Position numbers and translations under genes: made by a program. A model generated the notes under the pieces. It saw only the letters and a list, made by a program, of their open reading frames with translations. It ran no database searches and was not told the DNA's origin. Positions 50,719-59,002 of a stretch of 64,000 nucleotides of DNA are shown piece after piece. Within the stretch, counting starts at the first letter, position 1, and every line of letters begins with the position of its first letter. The stretch is from assembly GCA_049323435.1 (NCBI GenBank), contig JBMOMX010000037.1:13033-77032 (forward strand). The letters are read 5' to 3'. This stretch comes from UBA11222 sp049323435. Its GTDB lineage: Bacteria; Pseudomonadota; Alphaproteobacteria; UBA11222.

Positions 50719-50807
50719 TGTCACCCCGGATTTATTCCGGGGTCCAGTGTCACAAACGAGGGCCGTGCCGTGTAACTCCTGGACCCCGCAACAAGTGCGG
50801 GGTGACA
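50719..50807. repeat. REP pair, copy B
   Basis: TGTCACCCCGGATTTATTCC + GGGGTCCAG, a 31-base spacer, then CTGGACCCCGCAACAAGTGC + GGGGTGACA. Both units are identical to those at 16075-16161, with a different spacer and without the MITE termini. Confidence 0.85.
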
Positions 50808-50921
50808 GGCTAAGTTTGGGATCAACTTCATTCTGCAATCTACCGCCCTAGATAGTCAAAGCCCCACCGCCATGCAAGTCATATAGATGTGAACCATCAT
50901 ATATACACACTAGCCCCGCCG

Positions 50922-50949
50922 TTGACCCTGTCCCGTGATGGTGTAGGAT
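50922..50949 (+). promoter_or_regulatory. predicted promoter of fabI-aroC
   Basis: TTGACC (50922-50927) and TAGGAT (50944-50949) have a 16-base spacer and lie 36 bases before the fabI ATG. Confidence 0.45.
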
Positions 50950-50985
50950 GCAAATTGCAGTTAACACAAGATTTTAGGGGGATTC

Positions 50986-51831
50986 ATGGTTCAGACTGGG
51001 GGTGAGCTCAGCAACCTGATGCGGGGCAAGCGCGGCCTGATCATGGGGGTCGCCAATGATCGCTCGCTGGCCTGGGGCATTGCCAAGACCTGCCATCAGC
51101 ATGGCGCGGAACTGGCCTTTTCCTATCAGGGCGACGCGCTGCTGAAACGGGTCGCGCCGCTGGCGCAATCCATTGGCTCGAACCTTGTATTGCCCTGCGA
51201 TGTGACCGATGCGGCCAGCATGGACGAATTGTTCGAAAGTCTTCGCCGCGAATGGGGAACGCTGGATTTTGTGGTGCACGCCATCGCCTATTCCGCCAAG
51301 GAGGAATTAAAGGGCCGCTATGTGGATACGACGCCCGATAATTTCGCCATGAGCATGAATATTTCCTGCTATTCCTTCACGGCGGTGACGCAACGCGCCG
51401 AAAGACTGATGCCCAATGGCGGCAGCCTGCTGACGCTGACCTATTACGGCGCGGAAAAGGTGATGCCGCATTATAATGTGATGGGCGTCGCCAAGGCGGC
51501 GCTGGAAGCCAGCGTGCGCTATCTGGCCGCCGATCTGGGCGCAAAGAATATCCGCGTCAATGCGATTTCGGCCGGGCCGGTCAAAACGCTGGCCGCGTCG
51601 GCCATTGGCGATTTCCGCTATATTCTGAAATGGAATGAGTTGAACTCGCCGCTCAAACGCAATGTGACGATCGAGGAGGTCGGCAAGGCCGCCATGTTCC
51701 TGCTCAGCGATCTGGGCAGCGGCGTCACCGGCGAGCTGAGCCATGTCGATTGCGGTTATAATATTATCGGCATGAAAGATGAAAATGCGCCGGATATCGC
51801 GGTGGCGCTGGCCAGCAGCAAAGGCGAGTAA
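50986..51831 (+). CDS. fabI: enoyl-[acyl-carrier-protein] reductase (NADH)
   Basis: The last reductive step of fatty-acid elongation, 281 residues. The divergent SDR cofactor motif GVANDRSLAWGIAK and the catalytic Y-x6-K in HYNVMGVAKAAL identify FabI, with SAGPVKTLAASAI and GYNIIGM at the substrate end. GGGG precedes ATG 50986. Its TAA overlaps the aroC ATG by one base, and fabI-aroC adjacency is common in alphaproteobacteria. Confidence 0.95.
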   Translation: MVQTGGELSNLMRGKRGLIMGVANDRSLAWGIAKTCHQHGAELAFSYQGDALLKRVAPLAQSIGSNLVLPCDVTDAASMDELFESLRREWGTLDFVVHAIAYSAKEELKGRYVDTTPDNFAMSMNISCYSFTAVTQRAERLMPNGGSLLTLTYYGAEKVMPHYNVMGVAKAALEASVRYLAADLGAKNIRVNAISAGPVKTLAASAIGDFRYILKWNELNSPLKRNVTIEEVGKAAMFLLSDLGSGVTGELSHVDCGYNIIGMKDENAPDIAVALASSKGE

Positions 51832-52907
51832 TGTCGCATAACACATTCGGGCATCTGTTTCGGGTCACCACCTGGGGCGAATCGCACGGGCCTGCGCTGG
51901 GCTGCGTGGTCGATGGCGCGCCGCCGCGTCTGGCGCTGTCGGAACCCGATATTCAGGTCTGGCTCGACAAACGCCGCCCCGGCCAGTCGCGTTTCACCAC
52001 ACAGCGGCGCGAACCGGATGCGGTGAAAATCCTGTCCGGCACGTTTGAGGGCAAAACCACCGGCACGCCGATCAGCCTGCTGATCGAAAATATGGATCAG
52101 CGTTCCAAAGATTATGGCGAGGTGATGGATAAATTCCGTCCCGGCCATGCCGATTACACCTATCTGGCGAAATATGGCGTGCGCGATTATCGCGGCGGCG
52201 GGCGCCAATCGGCGCGCGAAACCGCCGCACGGGTGGCGGCGGGCGCGATTGCGCGGCTGGTGCTCGGCAAAAAAATTAAAATTCGCGGCGCGCTGGTGCA
52301 AATGGGGCCGCACAAGATTGATCGCGCCCGCTGGAACTGGGCCGAGACGGAAAAAAATCCGTTCTGGTGTCCGGACGCGAAGGCGGCGGCGCAGTGGGAA
52401 ACCTATCTGGACGGGGTGCGCAAGGCCGGGTCATCCTGCGGCGCAGTGATCGAAGTACGCGCGTCGGGGGTTCCGGCGGGCTGGGGCGCGCCGATTTATG
52501 GCAAGCTGGATGCCGATCTGGCGCAGGCGCTGATGAGCATCAATGCGGTCAAGGGCGTCGAAATTGGCGATGGTTTTGCCGCAGCCAGCCTGAGCGGCGA
52601 AGAAAACGCCGATGAAATGCGCGCCGTTAAAGGCTCCCGACTGCCAAAATTTTCCGCCAATCACGCCGGCGGCATTCTGGGCGGTATTTCCACCGGCCAG
52701 GAAATTGTGGCGCGCTTTGCAGTCAAACCCACCAGTTCTATCCTCAGCCCGCGCAGCACCATCACCACCAGCGGCAAGAATGCTGAAATTATCACCAAAG
52801 GCCGCCATGACCCCTGTGTGGGCATCCGCGCCGTGCCGGTGGGCGAAGCGATGCTGGCCTGCGTGCTGGCCGATCATATGCTGCGGCACCGGGCGCAGAA
52901 TGGCTGA
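51831..52907 (+). CDS. aroC: chorismate synthase
   Basis: The FMNH2-dependent last step of the shikimate pathway, 358 residues. TTWGESHGPALGCVVDG at the start, RPGHADYTYLAKYGVRDYRG with the GGGRQSARETAARVAAGAIA loop, and the C-terminal RSTITTSGKNAEIITKGRHD are the family signatures. It is coupled to fabI and overlaps the thioesterase gene by 8 bases. Confidence 0.96.
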   Translation: MSHNTFGHLFRVTTWGESHGPALGCVVDGAPPRLALSEPDIQVWLDKRRPGQSRFTTQRREPDAVKILSGTFEGKTTGTPISLLIENMDQRSKDYGEVMDKFRPGHADYTYLAKYGVRDYRGGGRQSARETAARVAAGAIARLVLGKKIKIRGALVQMGPHKIDRARWNWAETEKNPFWCPDAKAAAQWETYLDGVRKAGSSCGAVIEVRASGVPAGWGAPIYGKLDADLAQALMSINAVKGVEIGDGFAAASLSGEENADEMRAVKGSRLPKFSANHAGGILGGISTGQEIVARFAVKPTSSILSPRSTITTSGKNAEIITKGRHDPCVGIRAVPVGEAMLACVLADHMLRHRAQNG

Positions 52908-53409
52908 AGAAACCGGCGATATTCCGGCGGGGTTTGAGCCGCTGCCGGGCAGCAGCACCTTTATTCATCATGCCGGGCCGGTCTATTGGGGCGAGGCCGA
53001 TGGCCAGTTCGTGCTGGGGTTCAGAGTGGCGGATCAGCATCTCAATCCGGCTGGAATGTGCGCGGGCGGCATGTTGATGACGGCGATGGATCTGGGCCTC
53101 ATCATCGGGCTGATAGTGGCGAACCCCGATGGCGGATTTTCCCCGACGACAAGTCTTTCGGTGGATTTTCTGGCACCCGCATGGAAGGACGACTGGATCG
53201 AAAGCCGGGTGGATTTCGTTCATACCACGCCCCGGCGTGGCGTAGCCGCGGGCCGGCTGATCGGCTCTAAAGGCGTGATCCTGCGCGCCAATGGCGCATT
53301 CAGTTTTCCCCGTCAGGGGGATCAGCGCTTTCGACCGGACGGCCCCACGCTGCGCGATGTCATAGCCGCGCGTCAAAAGCAAAAGCTTCAGTCCGGCGAA
53401 GGGGTGTAA
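52900..53409 (+). CDS. PaaI-family (hotdog-fold) thioesterase
   Basis: 169 residues. YWGEADGQFVLGFRVADQHL, CAGGMLMTAMDLGLIIGLIV, TTSLSVDFLAPAWKDDWIESRV and GRLIGSKGVILRANGAFSF follow the hotdog thioesterase pattern, with aspartate in the long helix as the likely catalytic residue. ATG 52900 lies within the end of aroC. The substrate acyl-CoA is unknown. Third gene of the fabI-aroC unit. Confidence 0.88.
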   Translation: MAEETGDIPAGFEPLPGSSTFIHHAGPVYWGEADGQFVLGFRVADQHLNPAGMCAGGMLMTAMDLGLIIGLIVANPDGGFSPTTSLSVDFLAPAWKDDWIESRVDFVHTTPRRGVAAGRLIGSKGVILRANGAFSFPRQGDQRFRPDGPTLRDVIAARQKQKLQSGEGV

Positions 53410-53422
53410 GCGCCCGGCGAGG

Positions 53423-54046
53423 TCAGAAATCTGTCTGCGACAGCGCCCGCACGCGGCGGTCATCTGGCCAGGGAACGGCGGCGCCCGGCGCCACATCGCT
53501 GCCCATAATCAGCGTTCCTGTGCGCGGCGTATCGAGGGTCACGCTGCCGCCCGCATTGGACACCTCGACATTGCCGTTCAAGAGTAACACGCCATAAACA
53601 CCATCAATCGGCCCCACCCAGAAATCGGTGCCGCGCACCCCGATGGTGGCGACGGCGGTTTTTATCGTCAGCTTGCCTGCATGGCCTTTGATGCCGCTGA
53701 TATAGCGCAGCGCCCCGGTCACCAGATTGATGGTGGCGGAGCCATTCTTGTCAAAAATAAATTCATCCAGCCGCACCTCGGACTTTTCGCCAAGCACCAG
53801 ACTGGCGCCGCCGGAGAGCCGCAGTTCCGCGCGCGCCGCCTGGCCCGTCAGCACCATCTCATTCTGATAAACGGGATTGCCCGCAGCCAGCGGCCGGGAT
53901 GGATCCGCCGCAGACGGCCTGGCGCTGACTTCATTTCTGGCCCTTTCAACATTGCCCACCATATCCGCCCCTGCCGCCAGAGCGGGCGAAAGGCAGGACA
54001 GGACAAGCATCACTATCATGGTGTGCATTCGGTGTGTAATCGGCAT
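53423..54046 (-). CDS. FecR-domain periplasmic protein
   Basis: 207 residues with a signal peptide (MIVMLVLSCLSPALA). A FecR domain follows: QNEMVLTGQAARAELRLSGG, ASLVLGEKSEVRLDEFIFD, GALRYISGIKGHAGKLTIKT, AVATIGVRGTDFWVG. Unlike anti-sigma FecR it has no cytoplasmic N-terminal domain, so it is a secreted beta-repeat form. AGGAAG precedes ATG 54046. It is divergent from an outer-membrane porin-like gene with starts 66 bases apart. Confidence 0.85.
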   Translation of the reverse strand: MPITHRMHTMIVMLVLSCLSPALAAGADMVGNVERARNEVSARPSAADPSRPLAAGNPVYQNEMVLTGQAARAELRLSGGASLVLGEKSEVRLDEFIFDKNGSATINLVTGALRYISGIKGHAGKLTIKTAVATIGVRGTDFWVGPIDGVYGVLLLNGNVEVSNAGGSVTLDTPRTGTLIMGSDVAPGAAVPWPDDRRVRALSQTDF

Positions 54047-54112
54047 TTGCGGACTTCCTGTATATGTTATGTTCATTCCTCGATTCACCCATGGAGCGCA
54101 CAGGCAAAGCAA

Positions 54113-55327
54113 ATGAATTTTTCGTGCCGACACACTGCCTGTATGGTTCTGCTTTGTGCCGCCGCAAGCCCTGCCGGTGCAGGAGAGTTGGCAGACGCTG
54201 TGTTTGGCGGCGGGGCGTGGCTGGATCTGCGTTACCGAAGCGAATTTGTGGATCAGGAAAATCTGCCGCGCAACGCCGCCGCCCATACACTGCGCAGCCG
54301 TGCAGGCTATGCCACCGCCGCCTATCGCGGCCTGTCGGCGATGGCCGAATATGAATATATTTTCCATTTGGGGGCGGAGCGGTTCAATAACGGCAATGAA
54401 CGCGGATCGCCTTTTCCTTCTGTTGCCGATCCTGACACGGCGGAGCTGAATCAGGCGGCGCTGCGCTATGATGGGCCGCTTCAAACCTCCCTGATTGCGG
54501 GCCGTCAGCGTATTGTGCATGACAATGAACGTTTCATTGGCGATGCAGGTTTCCGGCAGAATATGCAAACCTTCGATGCGATTTCGCTGATCAACCGCAC
54601 GGTTCCGAAAACCGAATTGCGTTATGAATATATTGCTCGCGCCAACCGTATTTTCGGGCGTGAGTCTGCGTTTGGCGACTGGGAAATGGATGGCCATGCC
54701 GCCAGCGCGGCGTGGCTGGGCTCACGGGCCGGGAAACTGACGGGCTATGCTTATCTGTTCGACATAGATGACCGGCCGGATTTATCCAGCCGCACTTTTG
54801 GCGCGCGCTGGGAGGCGCGCGGCTTTGCCGTGCAGGGGTTGCAGTTTCAATATATAGCAGAGGCCGCCTGGCAATCGGACCATGGCCATCATCGGGGCGA
54901 TTATGACGCGGGCTATTATCTGATTCAGCCAAGCCTCGCCAAGGGGCCGTTCACAGTGATGGCGGGCTATGAGGTTCTTGGGGGTAATGGGCGTAACGCC
55001 TTCACCACACCGCTGGCCACCTTGCATAAATTCCAGGGGTTCACCGATGTTCTGGATATCCCGCCCCCCGGCGGGGTGCGCGATCTGATGGCGGATATCA
55101 ATTATCAGCCGGCACATATTCAGCCATTCGATGTTTTACGCCTCTGGGGCGGGGCGCATCATTTTTCCTCAGACGATGGCGGCGGGGAATATGGCCGGGA
55201 ATATTACGCAGCCATGGGCATCAATTTTCGGGGCGTGTATGGAGAGATCAAGGCGGCCACCTACCGGGCAGCGGGCTTTGGCGCGGACACGCAGAAATTA
55301 TGGCTGAGCGTGGCCAAAAATATCTAG
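54113..55327 (+). CDS. outer-membrane beta-barrel protein (alginate-export/porin-like)
   Basis: 404 residues. The signal peptide is CMVLLCAAASPAGA. The barrel strands include GAWLDLRYRSEFVDQENLPR, GRQRIVHDNERFIGDAGFRQ, NMQTFDAISL, GYAYLFDIDDRPDLSSRTFG and FTVMAGYEVLGGNGRNAF. The RYRYE-type opening strand and the GRQ...R loop are typical of alginate_exp-like barrels. The transported compound is unknown. It is divergent from the FecR gene and followed 39 bases later by the HPP gene. Confidence 0.8.
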   Translation: MNFSCRHTACMVLLCAAASPAGAGELADAVFGGGAWLDLRYRSEFVDQENLPRNAAAHTLRSRAGYATAAYRGLSAMAEYEYIFHLGAERFNNGNERGSPFPSVADPDTAELNQAALRYDGPLQTSLIAGRQRIVHDNERFIGDAGFRQNMQTFDAISLINRTVPKTELRYEYIARANRIFGRESAFGDWEMDGHAASAAWLGSRAGKLTGYAYLFDIDDRPDLSSRTFGARWEARGFAVQGLQFQYIAEAAWQSDHGHHRGDYDAGYYLIQPSLAKGPFTVMAGYEVLGGNGRNAFTTPLATLHKFQGFTDVLDIPPPGGVRDLMADINYQPAHIQPFDVLRLWGGAHHFSSDDGGGEYGREYYAAMGINFRGVYGEIKAATYRAAGFGADTQKLWLSVAKNI

Positions 55328-55366
55328 CCGTCAACTTTCAGCCGGCAACATGATATTGGAGGACAT

Positions 55367-55876
55367 ATGAAGAAATTTTTGGTGAAACTCAGGGGGGATA
55401 GGTCCCCGCTTCCCCCCAGGCCCGCCATGCGGGCCATGGCCTTTGCGGGCCTGGGGGGATTTGCAGCCATTGCGCTGACAGCCTTTCTGACGGACAGGCT
55501 TTCCCTCCCGCTGATTCTTGGTTCCTTCGGCGCGTCCTGCGTGCTTGTTTTCGGTTTTCCCGATGCGCCTTTTTCTCAGCCGCGTAATGTCATTGCGGGC
55601 CACTTTATCAGTTCGCTTACAGGCCTTGCCGTGCTTCATCTGATTGGACCACAATGGTGGGCTGTCGCTATTGCAGTGGGTCTTGCCATCATGCTTATGA
55701 TGCTTACACGCACCGTGCATCCCCCGGCAGGGTCGAATCCGGTGATTATATTCCTGATGGAACCAACATGGGGTTTTCTGATCTTTCCCACCCTCGCCGG
55801 GGCTTTGATATTGGTGGCGGTTGCGTTGATCTATAACAACGCCACCCGAACCGCCAGATATCCGAAATACTGGTAA
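55367..55876 (+). CDS. HPP family membrane protein
   Basis: A 169-residue inner-membrane protein with four to five hydrophobic segments and the HPP signature in RTVHPPAGSNPVIIF. Also typical are LILGSFGASCVLVFGFPDAP and FSQPRNVIAGHFISSLTG. Some HPP proteins transport nitrite. The role here is unassigned. GGAGG lies 8 bases before the ATG. Confidence 0.9.
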   Translation: MKKFLVKLRGDRSPLPPRPAMRAMAFAGLGGFAAIALTAFLTDRLSLPLILGSFGASCVLVFGFPDAPFSQPRNVIAGHFISSLTGLAVLHLIGPQWWAVAIAVGLAIMLMMLTRTVHPPAGSNPVIIFLMEPTWGFLIFPTLAGALILVAVALIYNNATRTARYPKYW

Positions 55877-55990
55877 TTCCGGGGGGGATTCGTGGTTTCT
55901 CCTGCTGACTGCAACAATCCTGCTTGATTGACGCAGGCGCTAGGGGTATAAGGCCCCCTCTCAACTGGCATTTTCAGGGCTGACAGCAAT

Positions 55991-56257
55991 ATGGCGAATA
56001 GCAGACAGGCAAAAAAGCGTATCCGGCAAACCGCCGCACGGACCGTCGTAAATGGGGCCCGCCGCAGCCGTGTCCGCAGTTTTGTGCGCCATGTGGAAGA
56101 CGCTATTGCCAAGGGCGACCGCGCTGCGGCGCTGGAGGCGCTGAAGGCGGTGGAGCCGGAACTGATGCGCGGGGCGCAGAAAGGCGCGCTGAAAAAACGC
56201 GCCGCGTCGCGCAAAGTGTCCAGGCTGACCATCCGGGTGAACGGCCTGGCGGGCTGA
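55991..56257 (+). CDS. rpsT: 30S ribosomal protein S20
   Basis: 88 residues, basic and helical: MANSRQAKKRIRQTAARTVV, NGARRSRVRSFVRHVEDAI, GALKKRAASRKVSRLTIRVN. It binds the 5' domain of 16S rRNA. A possible terminator follows (GCCGC 56269-56273 / GCGGC 56290-56294, then TTTTCTT). rpsT just upstream of dnaA is usual in many alphaproteobacteria. Confidence 0.96.
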   Translation: MANSRQAKKRIRQTAARTVVNGARRSRVRSFVRHVEDAIAKGDRAAALEALKAVEPELMRGAQKGALKKRAASRKVSRLTIRVNGLAG

Positions 56258-56727
56258 ACGCAGCCGGTGCCGCTAAGTCTGTGAAAATGGCGGCTTTTCT
56301 TCCAGGCCGCAGTCAAATTTAATCTGTATTTATGGGGGGTTCCGCCGGACAGGGCTGTGCCATGCCTGGATACATGTCATTTTACACGCATTTTACACAC
56401 ATAAAAGCCTGATGAATGACCGGTCCGCTCTGCAAAATCACCACTACGGGGGTCAAGCAAAATTTCTTACAAATGTGAAAATAAAGTTGCTGCTACCCTA
56501 TTGCGCCCGGATATTGTCTTGGGTACACTGACCTTCGATAGCGAAAATCGCTTCCGCCTTATGTAAAAATAAGTAAAATCAGCGTATTTTGTTCAGAATG
56601 CTCTATCTGAAAGGGCAATTCTTTGTCTGTAGTGGTAAGAATATTAGTATATATTAAAACTATATTCTTTTAATACTTCTTCGTTGCTTCGGTTAACCCG
56701 ATTTCGTACCACTTTTTAGATCAGGAT
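56258..56727. other. 470-bp AT-rich gap upstream of the dnaA region (possible origin or control region)
   Basis: No gene. The first 90 bases include the rpsT terminator candidate. Two direct TTTTACACR words (56380-56388 and 56391-56399) differ from the DnaA box TTATNCACA by one or two bases. 56570-56690 is strongly AT-rich with an 11-bp dyad. It may contain the promoters of the rhodanese-dnaA unit, or part of a replication origin. Perfect DnaA boxes were not seen. Confidence 0.45.
56637..56669. repeat. AT-rich inverted repeat upstream of rhodanese-dnaA
   Basis: AAGAATATTAGT (56637-56648) and ACTATATTCTT (56659-56669) pair over 11 bases with one bulge, 59 bases before the rhodanese start. It could be an operator or a melting element. 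Confidence 0.5.
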
Positions 56728-57207
56728 ATGATGACTCATTCCAATCCAGATCATCCGTTGCCGGATGAAGTTGCGTCCCGTGGTTATGCGGGCGATATCG
56801 ACCCGCCCCTGGCCTGGGAGGTGTTATCCAAGGAAAAAGACGCCGTGCTGGTGGATGTGCGCACCAGCGCGGAGTGGAATTTTGTCGGGCTTTCCGATTT
56901 GTCATCCATTGGCAAACGGCCTGTGACCATTGAATTGCTGAGCCTGCCTTCCATGTCCCGCAACCCCGATTTTGATCAGCAGGTGAAAGAAGCGCTGGCG
57001 CAACTGCATGCCGGAACCGAAAGCGCCGTGCTGTTTATCTGCCGCTCCGGTGCGCGTTCACGGGATGCGGCGATCAGCCTGACCCGTCAGGGGTTCAAGC
57101 GCTGTTACAATATTGCGGGGGGCTTTGAGGGCGATCTGGATGCCGATCGCCACCGCGCCGGACGCAATGGCTGGAAGTTTTTTGGGCTTCCCTGGCAACA
57201 GAGTTAG
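56728..57207 (+). CDS. rhodanese-domain protein
   Basis: A 159-residue single-domain sulphurtransferase. PLAWEVLSKEKDAVLVDVRT, SAEWNFVG, and the active-site loop LFICRSGARSRDAA with the persulphide-forming cysteine (six-residue CRSGARS loop), then YNIAGGFEGDLD. The sulphur acceptor is unknown. Two adjacent ATGs (56728, 56731) could start it. It lies directly before dnaA, which is not typical for every alphaproteobacterium. Confidence 0.9.
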   Translation: MMTHSNPDHPLPDEVASRGYAGDIDPPLAWEVLSKEKDAVLVDVRTSAEWNFVGLSDLSSIGKRPVTIELLSLPSMSRNPDFDQQVKEALAQLHAGTESAVLFICRSGARSRDAAISLTRQGFKRCYNIAGGFEGDLDADRHRAGRNGWKFFGLPWQQS

Positions 57208-57285
57208 CTGAATTGCATTTGATAAAATGCCGGTGCGTTGATGGCGCCGGGGATAGAAACATTATTTCAATGGGGTCGGGGGCGT

Positions 57286-58812
57286 ATGACGAAACAACAT
57301 CCAGGCGTAGGGGCGCCGGGAAATTCACAGATCGCAGCCTCGCAATATGGTGAAGACGCGCCTTCGGGCGGGGCTGGCGGCGGCTTGTCTGCCCGCCCGC
57401 CGGCGGCTGAAATCGCCCGGCAATGGGCTGAGGTGGTGAGCCTGCTGCGCGCCGAACTGGGAGAGGCCACATATCAGAACTGGTTGCGTTTTATTGACTG
57501 CACCGGAATTGACGCGGCCAGCGTACAGTTGGTTGCACCCAGCCGGTTCAAGCGCGACTGGATCAGTTCGCATCTGGGCGAGGCCCTGTTGCGGGTATGG
57601 GGGACGGTAAATCATCAGGTGCTCCGGCTGGACCTGCGGGCTGCCGAAACCGGTAATGGGCATGTCCCAGCAGGGGCGGCGGCGGATCAGGCAATGCCTT
57701 CGCTGCCGGCAATAGCCAGACAGCAGGCGGAGCCGCCGGCGCTGCCGGGGCCGCGTGATGCCCATTATGGCCGCCTGGGCGCGCCGCTGGATCCGCGCTT
57801 TACGTTTGAGGATTTTGTGGTTGGTAAATCCAATGAATTTGCGCATGCGGCGGCCCGCAGGGTGGCGGATTCGGATGCGCCGCCTTTCAACCCGCTGTTT
57901 CTGCATGGCGGCGTGGGGCTGGGCAAAACGCATCTGATGCACGCCATTGCGCATGCCATTCGCGCCCAGCATCCCGAACGCACCGTGCTGTATCTGTCAG
58001 CTGAAAAATTCATGTATCAGTTCATCAAGGCATTGCGCGACAAAGACACCATGCCGTTCAAGGAAGCCTTGCGCTCGGTCGATGTGCTGATGGTGGATGA
58101 TGTACAGTTTATCGGCGGCAAAGGTTCCACCCAGGAAGAATTTTTCCATACTTTCAACGCCCTGATAGATCATCAGAAACAGTTGGTGATCTCGGCTGAC
58201 CGTTCGCCCTCGGATCTGGATGGTATCGAGGAACGGATTCGCTCGCGTCTGGGCTGGGGGCTGGTGGCGGATATTCATCCCACTGATTATGAATTGCGCT
58301 TGGGAATTTTGCAGGGCAAGGCTGAAGCGGCGCGGCGGCAGATACCGGATCTGCATATTGCGGAGCCGGTGCTGGAATTTCTGGCCCACCGCATCAGCTC
58401 CAATGTGCGTGATGTCGAAGGCGCGCTCAACCGCGTGGTGGCGTTTGCCACGCTGGTGCGCCGCCCCATCACGGTGGATATGGCGCGCGAAGTGTTGCAG
58501 GATCTGCTGCGCGCCAGTGAACGGCGGATCACCATTGACGAAATTCAGCGCAAGTCGGCGGAATATTTCAATATCCGCCTGGCCGATATGCTTTCGGCGC
58601 GCCGCGCCCGCGCAGTTGCCCGCCCGCGCCAGGTGGCGATGTATTTGGCAAAACAGCTCACGGCGCGTTCGCTGCCTGAAATTGGCCGCAAATTCGGCGG
58701 GCGTGACCATACGACGGTCATTCACGCCGTGCGCCGCATTGAGCAATTGCGTGAAAGCGACAGTGCGCTCAACGATGATGTCGAGCGGCTGCAACGGCTT
58801 TTGCAGGGCTGA
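57286..58812 (+). CDS. dnaA: chromosomal replication initiator protein DnaA
   Basis: 508 residues from ATG 57286 (GGGGG just upstream). A longer frame from ATG 57241 is possible. Domain I lies at about 40-120 (WAEVVSLLRAELGEATYQNW), followed by a long Ala/Pro-rich domain II. The AAA+ domain has Walker A LHGGVGLGKTHLMHAIA and Walker B LMVDDVQFIGGK, and the C-terminal DNA-binding domain ends with the signature GRDHTTVIHAVRRIEQL. It opens the dnaA-dnaN-recF-gyrB set. Confidence 0.97.
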   Translation: MTKQHPGVGAPGNSQIAASQYGEDAPSGGAGGGLSARPPAAEIARQWAEVVSLLRAELGEATYQNWLRFIDCTGIDAASVQLVAPSRFKRDWISSHLGEALLRVWGTVNHQVLRLDLRAAETGNGHVPAGAAADQAMPSLPAIARQQAEPPALPGPRDAHYGRLGAPLDPRFTFEDFVVGKSNEFAHAAARRVADSDAPPFNPLFLHGGVGLGKTHLMHAIAHAIRAQHPERTVLYLSAEKFMYQFIKALRDKDTMPFKEALRSVDVLMVDDVQFIGGKGSTQEEFFHTFNALIDHQKQLVISADRSPSDLDGIEERIRSRLGWGLVADIHPTDYELRLGILQGKAEAARRQIPDLHIAEPVLEFLAHRISSNVRDVEGALNRVVAFATLVRRPITVDMAREVLQDLLRASERRITIDEIQRKSAEYFNIRLADMLSARRARAVARPRQVAMYLAKQLTARSLPEIGRKFGGRDHTTVIHAVRRIEQLRESDSALNDDVERLQRLLQG

Positions 58813-59002
58813 GGCGTCCACAGCTCCGGGCGGGTAAATAAACCGTCCTGAAGCCGCTTTCCGGCGCGTTTTTGATGCTGCAAGCGGCATGCTCTGCTAT
58901 ACTGATTCGCGCGGCTTACACTACAGATTGCGAGGCAGCTTGCGCGGCCAGCCGGCGCCGGCCCCAGATCAGGAAGGCGCTGCTAACGGAAATGGTTTAG
59001 GC

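Larger units (their letters stand above)
50658..50985. other. 328-bp divergent gap with REP pair and fabI promoter
   Basis: There is no gene. The gap contains the REP pair (50719-50807) and the predicted fabI promoter. No promoter for the ABC operon stands out. Confidence 0.6.

Noticed and set aside
54047..54697. Longer FecR protein starting within the porin gene
   Set aside because: The extension is antisense to the porin; signal peptide and ribosome site place the start at 54046.
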